From assembly GCF_900112485.1 (NCBI RefSeq), contig NZ_FOMG01000015.1, positions 29,409 to 93,408 on the forward strand: a stretch of DNA of 64,000 nucleotides. The letters are read 5' to 3'. The stretch comes from Clostridium uliginosum (GTDB lineage: Bacteria > Bacillota > Clostridia > Clostridiales > Clostridiaceae). Below, piece by piece: positions 8,754 to 19,493 of this stretch (its first letter is position 1; each line of letters opens with the position of its first letter). Under the pieces are notes generated by a model. That model saw nothing but the letters and a program-made list of their open reading frames with translations. It did no database searches and was not told where the DNA came from. The translations under genes and the position numbers were made by a program.

Positions 8754-9299
8754 ATGAAAAGGAAACAATTGGGAATAATTTTCACATTACTAGCATTAAT
8801 ATTATGTGTAGGGGTGCTAGCAGCAAAACTTAATACTGGGGGGTTAAATGATCCAACAGACTTAAGTCAAGTACTATCAACTGAAAATATAAACACTACT
8901 AAAGAAAATGGAAAGGTAGCAGATAATAAAGGAGAGAAAGCAGCATTAAGCCAACAAGAAGGTTTTTATCAATCAAAGAGTCTAAGGGAACAACACGATT
9001 CATCAACAGTTCAAAATTTAAAAGCTATAATAGATGACTCAAATACATCTAAAGAAAGAAAAGAAGATGCAACAAAAGAGTTAACTCAAAAGACTATGAA
9101 TACAGATAATGAAGGCAGAATAGAATTAAACGTAAAAAATAAAGGATATGAAGATGTTTTATGTACTTTAGACTCTAATAAAGCAACAGTAATAGTTAAA
9201 TCTCAAGATCAACTTGCAGAAAAAGATAGTGTTGCTATTCAAGAAATAGTTCAAAATGTATCAAAAATTAAAGATGTAATAATACAAGTTGAAAAATAA
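8754..9299 (+). CDS. spoIIIAH: Stage III sporulation protein AH
   Basis: 181 residues with one N-terminal transmembrane helix and a YscJ/FliF-like ring domain at the C-terminus (GYEDVLCTLDSNKATVIVKS), which binds SpoIIQ across the intermembrane space. A GGGAGGAG ribosome binding site precedes it. It is the last gene of the operon. Confidence 0.95.
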   Translation: MKRKQLGIIFTLLALILCVGVLAAKLNTGGLNDPTDLSQVLSTENINTTKENGKVADNKGEKAALSQQEGFYQSKSLREQHDSSTVQNLKAIIDDSNTSKERKEDATKELTQKTMNTDNEGRIELNVKNKGYEDVLCTLDSNKATVIVKSQDQLAEKDSVAIQEIVQNVSKIKDVIIQVEK

Positions 9300-9348
9300 C
9301 ATAATATCCATTAAATATTCGACTTGTTATTTTATTTTATATGACTAA

Positions 9349-9377
9349 TTGTAATGTTAAATCATATTTGATATAAT
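9349..9377 (+). promoter_or_regulatory. Candidate sigma-A promoter for asp23
   Basis: TTGTAA and TATAAT are separated by 17 bases and end 52 bp before the Asp23 start. Just upstream (9317-9350) is a half copy of the palindromic repeat (GACTTGTTATTTTATTTTAT). The promoter call is based only on hexamer match and spacing. Confidence 0.5.
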
Positions 9378-9429
9378 AAACCTAAGATTAACATGTTTTG
9401 TTATTACAAAACCTAGGAGGGTGAAGAGC

Positions 9430-9810
9430 ATGGAAGATTTCAACAATGAAGAAAATGTTGGAGTTGTAAAAATATCCGATGAGGTGGTAAGCGTTATTGC
9501 TGGTATTGCAGCACAAGAAATTGAAGGCGTTAGTGATTACCAAGTAGGTGTTTCAAATAACTTATCAAGTATTCTAAAAGGAAAAAAATCTCCAGGAAAG
9601 TCAACTAAGGTTACTTTAATAGAGGATAGAGCGACTATAGAGATGAGTTTAAGCGTTGAGTATGGTATAAAAATCATGGATGTAGTTTCACAAGTTCAAG
9701 AAAATGTAAAGAGAACTGTAGAAGCTATGACTGGTTTACAAGTAGAGGCTGTTAATGTATATGTTCAAAACATTTACTTGCCTAAAAAAGAAGAATGTGA
9801 ATCTAATTAG
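9430..9810 (+). CDS. Asp23/Gls24 family envelope stress protein
   Basis: 126 residues. The conserved core runs from VVSVIAGIAAQEIEGV through VSQVQENVKRTVEAMTGLQV to AVNVYVQNI. Family members associate with the cell envelope and respond to stress. I chose the ATG at 9430, nine bases after CTAGGAGGG; an in-frame GTG at 9421 directly abuts that ribosome binding site. The gene is commonly found between spoIIIAH and nusB in clostridia. Confidence 0.92.
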   Translation: MEDFNNEENVGVVKISDEVVSVIAGIAAQEIEGVSDYQVGVSNNLSSILKGKKSPGKSTKVTLIEDRATIEMSLSVEYGIKIMDVVSQVQENVKRTVEAMTGLQVEAVNVYVQNIYLPKKEECESN

Positions 9811-9819
9811 TTTTAATTT

Positions 9820-9845
9820 CACCCTCTGAATTTCAGAGGGTGTTT
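9820..9845 (+). terminator. Rho-independent terminator after asp23
   Basis: CACCCTCTGA and TCAGAGGGTG pair perfectly (10 bp) around ATTT, followed by TTT. This is one of the few GC-rich stems in the region. Confidence 0.85.
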
Positions 9846-9941
9846 CCATGTTAGGTATTATTTTGTTTATAATGCTTAAAAATGTTTATAAAAGACAAAA
9901 TGTAGGAATAATAGAAATAACATAAATATCAGGAGGACTAT

Positions 9942-10343
9942 ATGAATAGAAAATTATCAAGAGAAAAAGCAATGGAATTATTATTTGGAATGAGTTTAAA
10001 TGCGGACAATTGTGAAGAAACATTAGAAAATTTCATAGATAATTATGAAGGAGACATAAAAGAATTAGATTTAACTTACATAAAGAGAATATTAATAGGT
10101 GTGGAATACAATAAAGAGAAAATCGATGAAGCGATATCAGCAAATTTACATAATTGGAAAATAGGCAGAATATCAAAAATCAACTTATGTATTTTAAAAT
10201 TAGCAGTCTATGAGATAGAATATAATGAAGAAGTCCCAAATAGGGTGGCTATAAATGAAGCATTAGAAATAGCAAAAAAATATTCTGATGAAAAAAGTGT
10301 ATCATTTATTAATGCAGTATTAGATAATATTCTAAAAAAATAA
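9942..10343 (+). CDS. nusB: Transcription antitermination factor NusB
   Basis: 133-residue all-helical protein starting [17 protein letters not shown]. The C-terminal signature [19 protein letters not shown] and FINAVLDNI are diagnostic of NusB. It binds boxA RNA with NusE during rRNA antitermination. An AGGAGG site precedes the start. It begins a run of closely spaced housekeeping genes. Confidence 0.96.
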   Translation: MNRKLSREKAMELLFGMSLNADNCEETLENFIDNYEGDIKELDLTYIKRILIGVEYNKEKIDEAISANLHNWKIGRISKINLCILKLAVYEIEYNEEVPNRVAINEALEIAKKYSDEKSVSFINAVLDNILKK

Positions 10344-10360
10344 AAAGGGGCGGATTGTAA

Positions 10361-11209
10361 ATGGGGCAAATTATAAATGGAAAAGAAGTGTCACTTAAGG
10401 TAAAAGAAGATATTAAATCTTTTGTTGAAAAAAGAAATAATAGTGGTTTAAAGATACCTAAAGTTGCTTCCATACTAGTTGGAAATGATGGCGGATCAAT
10501 TTATTATATGGGAAGTCAAGAAAAGGTAGCTATGTCACTTGGCGTTGGTTTTTTGAAGGTTGTATTAGAAGAAAAATGCAATGATAAAGACGTTATTGAT
10601 GAAATTCATAAATTAAATAACGATGATGATGTTCAAGGGATAATAATTCAATTACCTTTACCTAAGCACTTAGATGAAAAGAAAATAATAAAAGAAATAT
10701 GTATACATAAGGATATAGATTGTCTTACTTTTGAAAGTCAAGGCAAACTATATATGGGAGAAAAAGGTTTTATACCTTGTACTCCTAATTCTGTTGTTAC
10801 TTTAATTAAAAGTTTAAATGTAGATATTTCAGGTAAAGAAGTAGTTGTTCTTGGAAGAAGTAATATAGTAGGAAAGCCAGTGGCACAACTGTTATTAAAC
10901 GAAAATGCTACAGTTACAATATGTCATTCTAAAACAAAGGACTTAAAAGAAGTTTGCAGTAGAGCCGATATATTAGTAGTTGCAATAGGAAGACCAAAAT
11001 TTATAAATGAAGATTATGTAAAAGAGGGTGCAATAGTTATTGATGTTGGAACTTCATCATTTGAAGGAAAGATAACTGGAGATGTAGATTTCGATAAGGT
11101 AATAAATAAAGCATCTTTCTTAACTCCAGTACCAGGTGGAGTTGGAGCTTTAACTACTACTCTTTTAATAAAAAATTCATGTGAGGCTTTAAAGGAATAT
11201 GAGGATTAA
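10361..11209 (+). CDS. folD: Bifunctional methylenetetrahydrofolate dehydrogenase/cyclohydrolase
   Basis: 282 residues, the normal FolD length. It interconverts 5,10-methylene-THF and 10-formyl-THF in one-carbon metabolism. Conserved segments include [12 protein letters not shown], the NAD(P)-binding [19 protein letters not shown] and the C-terminal [15 protein letters not shown]. The common catalytic Lys motif appears here as [12 protein letters not shown], with Met and Gly where many homologues have Val and Arg/Asn. Its end overlaps xseA by 11 bp. Confidence 0.95.
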   Translation: MGQIINGKEVSLKVKEDIKSFVEKRNNSGLKIPKVASILVGNDGGSIYYMGSQEKVAMSLGVGFLKVVLEEKCNDKDVIDEIHKLNNDDDVQGIIIQLPLPKHLDEKKIIKEICIHKDIDCLTFESQGKLYMGEKGFIPCTPNSVVTLIKSLNVDISGKEVVVLGRSNIVGKPVAQLLLNENATVTICHSKTKDLKEVCSRADILVVAIGRPKFINEDYVKEGAIVIDVGTSSFEGKITGDVDFDKVINKASFLTPVPGGVGALTTTLLIKNSCEALKEYED

Positions 11210-12398
11210 GACGTTAACTGTTTCAGATTTAACAAATTATATAAAGAAAGTAATGGATAGCGACTTTATTTTAAATAATCTCTCTGTAAAAGGAGAGATT
11301 TCTAATTTAAAGTTCCATAGTAGTGGCCACATTTATTTTTCTCTTAAGGATAACAATGGAAAAATAAATTGCGTAATGTTTAAAAGTAAAGCTAGCCTTT
11401 TAGATATATCATTACAAGATGGAATGGAAGTTATAATTAAAGGTAGAGCATCGCTTTATCCTGCTACTGGTAGCTTTCAACTTTATTGTGATGAAATAAA
11501 AAAAGAAGGTCAAGGCGAACTATTTATTAAATTCGAGGCTCTTAAAGACAAATTATCTAAATGTGGATATTTTGATGAAGAGTATAAGAAAGAACTACCT
11601 AAATATGCTAAGAAAATAGGAGTTGTAACCTCTGAAACTGGAGCTGTAATAAGAGATATTATAAATGTGACTACAAGAAGAAATAGCTTAGTAGACATAG
11701 TATTATATCCTGCTAAAGTTCAAGGAGAAGGTGCTTATAAAGAAATTATTAAAGGAATTGAATACTTTAATAAGAAAAAAAATGTTGATTTAATAATAGT
11801 AGGTAGAGGTGGAGGTTCCATAGAAGAATTATGGAACTTTAATGAAGAAGATGTAGCTATGGCTATATTTAATTCTAAAATTCCTATTATTTCAGCAGTT
11901 GGTCATGAAGTAGATTTCACTATTTCAGATTTTGTAGCCGATTTTAGAGCAGCAACGCCGTCTCAAGCAGCTGAAATATCAGTTCCACTTTTAAGTGATA
12001 TAAATGATAAAATTTATGATATATCAAGAACTTTAGATATGAAGATTCAGGATAAAATAGTACATTGTAAAAATGAGTTAATGTCAAATGAAAGAATTTT
12101 GAAATTACATTCACCAATGTCTAAAATAGTAAATTCATATTTAGAAGTAGATAAATTAAAAGATAGATTAAATTTTATAATAAGTGCAAGAATTAAAAGA
12201 GAGAAGCAAAATATAGAAGGATTAAATAGTCTACTATCTGCTAATAATCCTGTAAAAGTACTTAATAAAGGTTATGCTATAATAGAGGATGAAAATAATA
12301 TTTTAATTACAAGTACATCTCAATTAAGTGATGAAACAAATTTAAAAATTTCTCTTAAAGATGGAATAGTAAAGGGAAATTTTATACCTACTAAGTAA
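11199..12398 (+). CDS. xseA: Exodeoxyribonuclease VII large subunit
   Basis: 399 residues: an N-terminal OB fold ([18 protein letters not shown]), a catalytic domain with [15 protein letters not shown] and [17 protein letters not shown], and a coiled-coil tail. With XseB it degrades single-stranded DNA from both ends. It overlaps folD by 11 bp and precedes xseB by 13 bp, the usual arrangement. Confidence 0.95.
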   Translation: MRIKTLTVSDLTNYIKKVMDSDFILNNLSVKGEISNLKFHSSGHIYFSLKDNNGKINCVMFKSKASLLDISLQDGMEVIIKGRASLYPATGSFQLYCDEIKKEGQGELFIKFEALKDKLSKCGYFDEEYKKELPKYAKKIGVVTSETGAVIRDIINVTTRRNSLVDIVLYPAKVQGEGAYKEIIKGIEYFNKKKNVDLIIVGRGGGSIEELWNFNEEDVAMAIFNSKIPIISAVGHEVDFTISDFVADFRAATPSQAAEISVPLLSDINDKIYDISRTLDMKIQDKIVHCKNELMSNERILKLHSPMSKIVNSYLEVDKLKDRLNFIISARIKREKQNIEGLNSLLSANNPVKVLNKGYAIIEDENNILITSTSQLSDETNLKISLKDGIVKGNFIPTK

Positions 12399-12411
12399 GG
12401 AGCTTAAAGAT

Positions 12412-12636
12412 ATGGCGAAAAAAGAAAGCTATGAAGAAATGTTACTTAACCTTCAAGAAATATTAAATAATTTAGAACAAGAGGGATTGAGTCTTGAAGA
12501 GGGCATGAAAGCTTATGAAGATGGCGTAAAGCTTGTAAATAAGCTTTATAAGACTCTTAATTCATATGAAGGGAAGATTTCTATAATCAAGGATGAAAAA
12601 GAAGTGGAGTTTGACAAACAAGATGGAGATAAATAA
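12412..12636 (+). CDS. xseB: Exodeoxyribonuclease VII small subunit
   Basis: 74 residues with the conserved start [18 protein letters not shown] and the motif [16 protein letters not shown]. It forms an alpha-helical hairpin around the XseA coiled coil. Its last codons overlap the ispA start by 14 bp. Confidence 0.95.
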   Translation: MAKKESYEEMLLNLQEILNNLEQEGLSLEEGMKAYEDGVKLVNKLYKTLNSYEGKISIIKDEKEVEFDKQDGDK

Positions 12637-13492
12637 TTTAAAAAATACAATAGACAACTATTTAAAAGAATATTTTAATGAAAAAGATTCTTATAATAAA
12701 ACTATATATGAAGCAGCTAGCTATAGTATAAATATAGGTGGAAAGAGAATACGTCCACTGCTATTTTCTTTAACATATGATATATATAAAGAAGATACAA
12801 AAAAAGTAATGCCTATGGCAGCAGCAATAGAAATGATTCACACATATTCTTTAATCCATGATGATTTACCATGCATGGATGATGATGATCTAAGAAGAGG
12901 AAAACCAACAAATCATAAGGTATTTGGAGAAAATATGGCTGTTTTAGCAGGAGATGCATTATTAAATGAAGCTATGGTATTACTTATGAAACAGTCATTA
13001 ACTTTAGGCGAGAATTCACTAAAAGCTTCTTATGAAATTGCTACAGCATCAGGTGCTGAAGGTATGATAGGTGGTCAAGTGGTTGATATTTTAAGTGAAG
13101 GTAAGAAAATATCAAAAGAACAATTAGAATATATGCATACAAAGAAAACAGGAGAATTAATTAAGGCTTCAGTGGTAGCAGGAGGTATTTTAGCTAATGC
13201 ACCAGATGATGATTTAGAAGCTTTAGATAAGTATGGAAAAAAATTAGGCTTAGCCTTTCAGATAAAAGATGATATATTAGATATAACAGGATCATGTAAA
13301 CAGCTAGGAAAAAATCCTCACAGAGATGAAGAATTAAATAAAACTAATTTCATAACTGTTTATGGGGTAGAAAAGTGCGAAGAACTATGCAAGCAATTAA
13401 CAGAAGAATGCATAGAAATTTTAAATAGATTAACAGTAGATGCAAGTTCTTTAAAGGAGTTAACATATAGCCTTTTAAACAGACAAAACTAA
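12623..13492 (+). CDS. ispA: Polyprenyl (farnesyl/geranyl) diphosphate synthase
   Basis: 289-residue trans-isoprenyl diphosphate synthase. It has the first Asp-rich motif [15 protein letters not shown], the second motif [12 protein letters not shown] and the substrate-binding GGKRIRP. It condenses IPP with DMAPP/GPP in the MEP isoprenoid pathway, whose dxs gene follows 17 bp later. I chose the ATG at 12623 inside the end of xseB; the in-frame ATG at 12593 lacks ribosome binding site spacing. Exact chain length cannot be read directly, but FPP is usual. Confidence 0.93.
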   Translation: MEINNLKNTIDNYLKEYFNEKDSYNKTIYEAASYSINIGGKRIRPLLFSLTYDIYKEDTKKVMPMAAAIEMIHTYSLIHDDLPCMDDDDLRRGKPTNHKVFGENMAVLAGDALLNEAMVLLMKQSLTLGENSLKASYEIATASGAEGMIGGQVVDILSEGKKISKEQLEYMHTKKTGELIKASVVAGGILANAPDDDLEALDKYGKKLGLAFQIKDDILDITGSCKQLGKNPHRDEELNKTNFITVYGVEKCEELCKQLTEECIEILNRLTVDASSLKELTYSLLNRQN

Positions 13493-13509
13493 AAAAGGGA
13501 ATGGTTGTT

Positions 13510-15363
13510 ATGAAGTCATTAATAGATAGTTTAAACTTCCCAGAAGATTTAAAAAATATGAATGAAAACAAGATGAAAATATTAAGTAAAGAAATTAGAA
13601 TGTTTTTAATAGATAGCGTTTCAAAGACAGGAGGTCATTTATCATCTAATTTAGGTGTGGTTGAGCTTACACTTAGTCTTTTTAAAGCTTTCGATTTTAA
13701 TAGGGATAAAATAGTTTGGGACGTAGGACATCAAAGTTATGTATATAAGATTTTAACAGGAAGAAAAGAAGGGTTTAAAAATCTTAGACAATTTAATGGA
13801 CTTAGTGGTTTCCCAAAAAGAAATGAAAGTAAGTATGATTCTTTTGATACAGGTCATAGTAGTACATCAATATCAGCAGCACTTGGGATTGCAAGAGCGA
13901 GAGATTTGAAAAATGAAAACTATAATGTTATTGCAGTTATTGGTGATGGAGCTTTAACAGGTGGAATGGCACTTGAAGCTTTAAATGATGCAGGTTTTAG
14001 AAAAACAAAAATAGTTATAATTTTAAATGATAATCAGATGTCAATTTCTCTAAATGTTGGAGGTCTTTCAAGATATTTAAATAAGTTAAGGATGGAACCA
14101 AGATATAATAAATTAAAAGCTGATATACATACATCTTTAAATTCATCAAATTTAGGTAAAAACATAGCTTATAAGATGTCAAAAGTAAAAGATAGCATAA
14201 AGCAATTAGTTGTACCTTCAATGTTTTTTGAAAATATGGGAGTTAAGTATATAGGACCAATTGATGGTCATGATATAAAGTCAATGACTGAAGTATTTAC
14301 TAAAGTTAAAGATATAGAAGGCCCAGTTATAATACATACAATAACTAAAAAGGGAAAAGGATACGCTTTAGCAGAACAAAGCCCATCAAAATATCATGGA
14401 GTTGGACCATTTGATTTAGAAAGTGGAGAGTCAAGGATATCTTCTAAAACTACTTATTCAAAGGCATTTGGAGAAGCTTTAGTAGATATTAGTGATAAGC
14501 ATAAAGATATTGTAGCAATAACAGCAGCAATGCCGGATGGAACTGGCCTTAAAAACTTTGCAAGCAAGTTTCCTGAGAGATTTTTTGATGTAGGAATAGC
14601 AGAGCAACATGCAGTAACACTCGCGGCAGGAATGGCAAGTAATGGCTTGAAACCGGTTTTTGCAGTGTACTCAACTTTCTTGCAAAGAGGTTTTGATCAA
14701 GTTTTTCATGATGTTTGCATGCAAAATTTACCAGTTATATTTGCAATAGATAGATGTGGTATAGTTGGAGACGACGGAGAAACTCATCAAGGAATTATAG
14801 ATATATCTTATTTATCAATGATACCTAATATAAGTATAGTTGCACCTAAATGTGTAGAAGAGATGCCTCTTCTTTTAAAATGGGCAATTCAAAAAAATGC
14901 TCCAGTTGCGATAAGATATCCAAGAGGAGCGGATATAATTGATTATATGACACCTTTAAAGGAAATAAAAGAAGGCGTATGGGAAGTAATAAGTGAAGGA
15001 ACTGATGTTTGTATTATTGCAAGTGGAAAAATGGTACAACATGCAATTTTAGCAAAAGAATTGTTAAAAGATAAAAACCTAAATCCTAAAATAATAAATG
15101 CAACATTTATAAAACCAATAGATAAAAAAATGTTACAAAAACTTAAAGACGAAGGATATAATATTTTAACTATAGAAGATAATAGTTTAGCAGGAGGATT
15201 AGGATCATCAATTTTACAATCCTTAAATGATATAAATTATAAAGGCAATATTAAATTATTAGGATATAAAGATGAGTTTATTCCACAAGGAAGTGTTGAT
15301 ATACTTTATAAGGAATATGGATTAGATCCTCAAAGCATAAGTGATGCTGTCATAAAACTTTAG
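13510..15363 (+). CDS. dxs: 1-deoxy-D-xylulose-5-phosphate synthase
   Basis: 617-residue thiamin-diphosphate enzyme that condenses pyruvate and glyceraldehyde-3-phosphate in the first MEP pathway step. It has the N-terminal TPP domain ([13 protein letters not shown], then [18 protein letters not shown] with DNQMSIS), the central transketolase domain ([32 protein letters not shown]) and the C-terminal domain. The ATG at 13510 is spaced about 9 bases from AAAAAGGGA, so I prefer it over the ATG at 13501, which abuts it. Confidence 0.96.
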   Translation: MKSLIDSLNFPEDLKNMNENKMKILSKEIRMFLIDSVSKTGGHLSSNLGVVELTLSLFKAFDFNRDKIVWDVGHQSYVYKILTGRKEGFKNLRQFNGLSGFPKRNESKYDSFDTGHSSTSISAALGIARARDLKNENYNVIAVIGDGALTGGMALEALNDAGFRKTKIVIILNDNQMSISLNVGGLSRYLNKLRMEPRYNKLKADIHTSLNSSNLGKNIAYKMSKVKDSIKQLVVPSMFFENMGVKYIGPIDGHDIKSMTEVFTKVKDIEGPVIIHTITKKGKGYALAEQSPSKYHGVGPFDLESGESRISSKTTYSKAFGEALVDISDKHKDIVAITAAMPDGTGLKNFASKFPERFFDVGIAEQHAVTLAAGMASNGLKPVFAVYSTFLQRGFDQVFHDVCMQNLPVIFAIDRCGIVGDDGETHQGIIDISYLSMIPNISIVAPKCVEEMPLLLKWAIQKNAPVAIRYPRGADIIDYMTPLKEIKEGVWEVISEGTDVCIIASGKMVQHAILAKELLKDKNLNPKIINATFIKPIDKKMLQKLKDEGYNILTIEDNSLAGGLGSSILQSLNDINYKGNIKLLGYKDEFIPQGSVDILYKEYGLDPQSISDAVIKL

Positions 15364-15433
15364 GCACATTCAAAAAAATAATTGACAAATATACGACGCA
15401 TCTTTGATCAATTATTTTCTTTCATGTGCCTTA
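15364..15433. repeat. GGCACATTC palindromic repeat, dxs-tlyA gap
   Basis: GGCACATTCAAAAAAATAAT begins immediately after the dxs stop. Its inverse ATTATTTTCTTTCATGTGCC ends 22 bp before tlyA, and about 30 bases lie between. Length and arms match the copies at 46112-46277 and 53159-53222. It fills almost the entire gap. Confidence 0.75.
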
Positions 15434-15454
15434 TAATTAAAAGGAGAAGAATAC

Positions 15455-16264
15455 ATGGCGGGAAAAAAGCAAAGACTTGATTTACTTTTAGTAGAAAAAG
15501 GTATAATTAATTCCAGAGAAAGAGCAAAAGCTTGCATTATGGAAGGCAAAGTATTTATAGATGGTCAAAGAGTTGATAAAGCAGGAGAAAAGATAAGTTA
15601 CGAAGCTGATATAGAATATAGAGGAGAAACTCTTCCATATGTTAGCAGAGGTGGACTAAAATTAGAAAAGGCAATGAAGTCTTATGATATTTCCTTAGAA
15701 GGGAAAGTATGTATGGATATAGGAGCCTCTACAGGAGGATTTACAGATTGTATGCTTCAAAATGGAGCAATAAAGGTATTCTCAGTAGATGTTGGATATG
15801 GACAATTTGCATGGAAGCTAAGGACTGATGAAAGAGTAGTATGTATGGAAAGAACTAATATAAGATATGTTACTCCAGAGGATATAGGTCAGGCTTTAGA
15901 TTTTGCATCAATAGATGTATCATTTATATCATTAAAGAAAATAATGCCAGCAACACTATCATTATTAAAAAGTGATGGAGAAGTAGTTGCACTAATAAAA
16001 CCTCAGTTTGAAGCAGGACGTGAAAAAGTAGGAAAAAAAGGCGTTGTTCGAGAAATTAGTACTCATAAAGAAGTTGTTTATGGAATTATAGATTTCCTTA
16101 AAGAGAAAGAATTGAATATTTTAGGGGTAGGATATTCTCCAATTAAAGGACCAGAAGGTAATAGAGAATATTTAGTTTACTTTACAAAGGATAATGAGAA
16201 AGAAAGCAATTTTAAAATGCAAGATGTAGATGAGGTGATAGAAGCCTCTCATATACAACTTTAA
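15455..16264 (+). CDS. tlyA: TlyA family rRNA (cytidine-2'-O)-methyltransferase
   Basis: 269 residues: an N-terminal S4 RNA-binding domain (RLDLLLVEKGIINSRERAKA) and an FtsJ-like SAM methyltransferase domain (MDIGASTGGFTDCMLQNGA, ALIKPQFEAGREKVGKKG). Homologues methylate rRNA; some have been described as hemolysins. It stands between dxs and nadK as in many Firmicutes. An AAAAGGAG site precedes the start. Confidence 0.93.
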   Translation: MAGKKQRLDLLLVEKGIINSRERAKACIMEGKVFIDGQRVDKAGEKISYEADIEYRGETLPYVSRGGLKLEKAMKSYDISLEGKVCMDIGASTGGFTDCMLQNGAIKVFSVDVGYGQFAWKLRTDERVVCMERTNIRYVTPEDIGQALDFASIDVSFISLKKIMPATLSLLKSDGEVVALIKPQFEAGREKVGKKGVVREISTHKEVVYGIIDFLKEKELNILGVGYSPIKGPEGNREYLVYFTKDNEKESNFKMQDVDEVIEASHIQL

Positions 16265-16281
16265 ATGTTTTTGGAGGGGTT

Positions 16282-17136
16282 ATGGAAAATATAGGTATTG
16301 CAATAAATCCATCAAAAGATAATAAAAATACTATTTTAAATATGGTTATAGAAAATGTTAAACAAGTATTTAACATTGAATATATTCCAATATATAATAG
16401 TTTTGATATAAAAGAATTAGACTTAAGTTCCTTAGATTTACTTATTATTTTAGGTGGAGATGGAACGTTACTTGGAGCAGCAAGAGAACTAAGTGATAAT
16501 TTTAATGCACCAATACTTGGAGTAAATATAGGGAATTTAGGATTCTTATCAAGTACTGAAATATCAGATTTAGATTCTGCATTAAAAAAGATTAAAGCAG
16601 GAGACTGTAAAATTCAAGAAAGAATGATGTTAAACTGTGAAGTCAATTTAGAAGAATCTAAAAAGGAACTTAAAGCATTAAATGAAGTAGTTGTTGCACG
16701 AGGCACACTATCTAGAATGGTAAAGTTTAAAATATTTGTTGATGGAAAATTATATTCAATATTTAAGGGTGATGGACTTATTATATCAACACCTACTGGA
16801 TCAACTGCATATTCATTTTCAGCAGGAGGACCATTTATATATCCAGATTTAGAGGTCATTACCATAACACCAATATGTGCACATACAAAAAGTATGCATA
16901 CTATAGTTCTAAAAGGTGAGAGCATTATTACAATAATGGTAGAAAACGAAGATGACGAAATTTATTTAACAGTAGATGGTCAAAAAGCTATTGAAATGAA
17001 TGACAAGGCTTTAATTACAGTAAAGAAAAATACTAAGTCAATAAAATTACTTTTATTTAATGATTATGATTATTTCAAAGTAATAAGAAAAAAGGTTTTA
17101 AATAATTCTAAAGAATGTGATGGTGAGAAATTTTGA
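16282..17136 (+). CDS. nadK: NAD kinase
   Basis: 284 residues that phosphorylate NAD to NADP. It shows the GGDGT motif ([16 protein letters not shown]), the NE/D region near LNEVVVARG and the conserved [22 protein letters not shown]. An unusually good GGAGGGG site precedes the ATG. Its stop overlaps the argR TTG start (TTGA). Confidence 0.96.
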   Translation: MENIGIAINPSKDNKNTILNMVIENVKQVFNIEYIPIYNSFDIKELDLSSLDLLIILGGDGTLLGAARELSDNFNAPILGVNIGNLGFLSSTEISDLDSALKKIKAGDCKIQERMMLNCEVNLEESKKELKALNEVVVARGTLSRMVKFKIFVDGKLYSIFKGDGLIISTPTGSTAYSFSAGGPFIYPDLEVITITPICAHTKSMHTIVLKGESIITIMVENEDDEIYLTVDGQKAIEMNDKALITVKKNTKSIKLLLFNDYDYFKVIRKKVLNNSKECDGEKF

Positions 17137-17579
17137 AATCAAAAAGGCATACAAAAATATTAGAAATTATATCATCTAAAGAAGTAGAAACTCAAGAAGA
17201 ATTAGCAGAAGAATTAAAATCACAAGGCTTTGATATAACTCAAGCTACAGTTTCAAGAGATATTAAAACTTTAAAACTTATTAAAGTTCAAGCTCAATCA
17301 GGTAAATCTAAGTATGTTGTATCTTCAGGGGAAGAAAGAAATATAGTTGATAGATTAAGCAATATTTTATCCAATACAGTTATAAGTGTAGAAAACATAG
17401 ATAAAATGGTTGTCATTAAAACAATAAGTGGTTCAGGATCTGCAGCAGCGGAAGCTATAGATAATTTAGAAGGTTCTGATATAGCAGGCACCGTAGCAGG
17501 AGATAATACAATATTTATTTTAGTTAGAAGTTTAGAAAAGGCTGAAGAATTAGTATCAAAAATAAGAAAGAGAATATGA
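17133..17579 (+). CDS. argR: Arginine repressor / ahrC-type regulator
   Basis: 148 residues: an N-terminal winged helix ([37 protein letters not shown]) and a C-terminal hexamerisation and arginine-binding domain ([20 protein letters not shown] with GDNTIF). The TTG start overlaps the nadK stop and has a GGTGAG site six bases upstream. In this order (nadK-argR-recN) the gene is widely conserved in Firmicutes. Confidence 0.95.
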   Translation: MKSKRHTKILEIISSKEVETQEELAEELKSQGFDITQATVSRDIKTLKLIKVQAQSGKSKYVVSSGEERNIVDRLSNILSNTVISVENIDKMVVIKTISGSGSAAAEAIDNLEGSDIAGTVAGDNTIFILVRSLEKAEELVSKIRKRI

Positions 17580-17603
17580 TTATAGATATAAGGATGGATA
17601 AAA

Positions 17604-19292
17604 ATGTTAATTCAATTAAATATTAAAAATTTTGCATTAATACAAGAAATAACTATGAATTTTAATGAAGGATTTAACATACTTTCAGGTGAAACTGGTG
17701 CAGGAAAGTCTATTTTAATGGATGCAATAGATTATGTCCTAGGTGGAAAATTTTCTAGAAGCTTAATTAGAACAGGAGAAGAAAAAACCTATGTAGAAGC
17801 ACTGTTTACTCTTGAAAATAATACAATAAGAAAAATATTGATTGAATTAGATATTGAAAATGATGATGATATATTAATCATTTCAAGAGAAACTCATCAA
17901 AGTGGAAGAAGTTTAATTAAGGTTAATGGAAAGAGTTTGATAGCTTCTCAATTAAAAAGAATACGAGAAAAACTTTTAGATATACATGGACAACATCAAA
18001 CTCAAAATCTTTTGCAAAAAAATAGTCATATATTATATTTAGATAGTTTTATAGGAAATGAAATTACTGAGCCATTAGAAGAATTTACTTCTTTAAAAGA
18101 AGATTTACTGAAAGTTCAAAATAAAATGCAAGATATTTCAGGTAATGAGGATAGAGAAAAACTTTTAGATTACATTAAATTTCAAATAGAAGATATAGAA
18201 AATGCAAACCTAAGAGAAGATGAAGAAGAGAAGTTAAAGGAAGAATTTAATTTATTATCAAATGCTGAAAAAATTAGTAATAGTTTAAATTTATCTTATT
18301 CATTGTTAAATGGTATTGAAGGAGAAAACAGTGTTATAAATTCAATTTCAAAAGTAATACAAGAATTATCTAATGTAGAAAATAATTTTGAGAAAATTAA
18401 AAAAAATAGAGAATTAATTGAGGGAGCCTTTTACTCATTAGAAGAAGCATCAAGAGAAATTAGAGATATGGCTGAAGAAGTTGTATATGATAATGATGCT
18501 TTAGAAAAGATAAATTCAAGGATATATGAAATAAATCAATATAAGAAAAAATATGGAGTTACTATAAAAGATGTTATAGTATATAACAAAAAAATTAAAA
18601 CTCAATATCATGATTTAGTAAATTCAGAAAAAATTATAGAAGAGTTAAATAAACAAAAACAAGAGATTTTAAATAAAATGGATAAAGTATCTTTAAAGCT
18701 TCATAATTTGAGAATTAGCAAAAGTACACAGTTAGAAGAAAATATTTTAAAGGAACTTGTTTTTGTAGGACTTGAAAAATCTAAAATGCAAATCAATATA
18801 ATTAAGGAAGATAGATTTAATTCTAGAGGTTCTGATGAAGTAAACTTTTTAATTTCTACAAATCCAGGTGAACCTTTAATGCCTTTAGAAAAGGTATTAT
18901 CAGGTGGAGAGCTTTCAAGAATTATGTTAGCCCTAAAGTGTGTATTTGCAGATAAAGATGAAATACCTACTTTAATTTTTGATGAAATAGATACAGGTAT
19001 TAGTGGCGTTGTTGCTCAAAGAGTTGGTGAAAAGATGTATCAGGTGTCAAAAAATCACCAAGTTCTTTGTATAACTCATCTTCCTCAAATTGCAATTTTA
19101 TCAGACTATCATTACTTTGTAACAAAAGAAGTAAAAGATAATAAAACATTTACTAGGATTAGAGTGCTTTCAAAAGAAGAAAAGGAATATGAAATAGGCA
19201 AGATGTTAGGTGGAGACGAAGTGACAGAAGCTACATTAAATAATGTTAAAGAAATGATAAAGTTAGGTGAAATTAAAAAATTAGAAATTTAA
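17604..19292 (+). CDS. recN: DNA repair protein RecN
   Basis: 562-residue SMC-like ATPase for double-strand break repair. It has Walker A GETGAGKSILMDAI near the N-terminus, a long coiled-coil middle (about residues 150-370), the signature LSGGELSRIMLALK and Walker B TLIFDEIDTGISG at the C-terminus. The D-loop/switch region ITHLPQIA is also present. A perfect palindromic terminator follows. Confidence 0.96.
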   Translation: MLIQLNIKNFALIQEITMNFNEGFNILSGETGAGKSILMDAIDYVLGGKFSRSLIRTGEEKTYVEALFTLENNTIRKILIELDIENDDDILIISRETHQSGRSLIKVNGKSLIASQLKRIREKLLDIHGQHQTQNLLQKNSHILYLDSFIGNEITEPLEEFTSLKEDLLKVQNKMQDISGNEDREKLLDYIKFQIEDIENANLREDEEEKLKEEFNLLSNAEKISNSLNLSYSLLNGIEGENSVINSISKVIQELSNVENNFEKIKKNRELIEGAFYSLEEASREIRDMAEEVVYDNDALEKINSRIYEINQYKKKYGVTIKDVIVYNKKIKTQYHDLVNSEKIIEELNKQKQEILNKMDKVSLKLHNLRISKSTQLEENILKELVFVGLEKSKMQINIIKEDRFNSRGSDEVNFLISTNPGEPLMPLEKVLSGGELSRIMLALKCVFADKDEIPTLIFDEIDTGISGVVAQRVGEKMYQVSKNHQVLCITHLPQIAILSDYHYFVTKEVKDNKTFTRIRVLSKEEKEYEIGKMLGGDEVTEATLNNVKEMIKLGEIKKLEI

Positions 19293-19327
19293 AAATTAAT
19301 ACATATTGAAATATAATTTGGTAAAAA

Positions 19328-19361
19328 TAAAACCATGGATTCCATGGTTTTATTTTTTTTT
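19328..19361 (+). terminator. Terminator after recN
   Basis: TAAAACCATGGA and TCCATGGTTTTA form a perfect 12-bp palindrome followed by TTTTTTTTT. It closes the nusB-to-recN gene run. Confidence 0.88.
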
Positions 19362-19493
19362 ATAACAATAAAAAAATTATTTATAAAAATTTAACATAGG
19401 TTAAATAATTTTGTCTTTTATAACAAAGTTAATACAGCATAATAGGCTTGTCTAGTGGGGAAATTAAAAACAGAAGCAAAGGAGGAGGGAAAA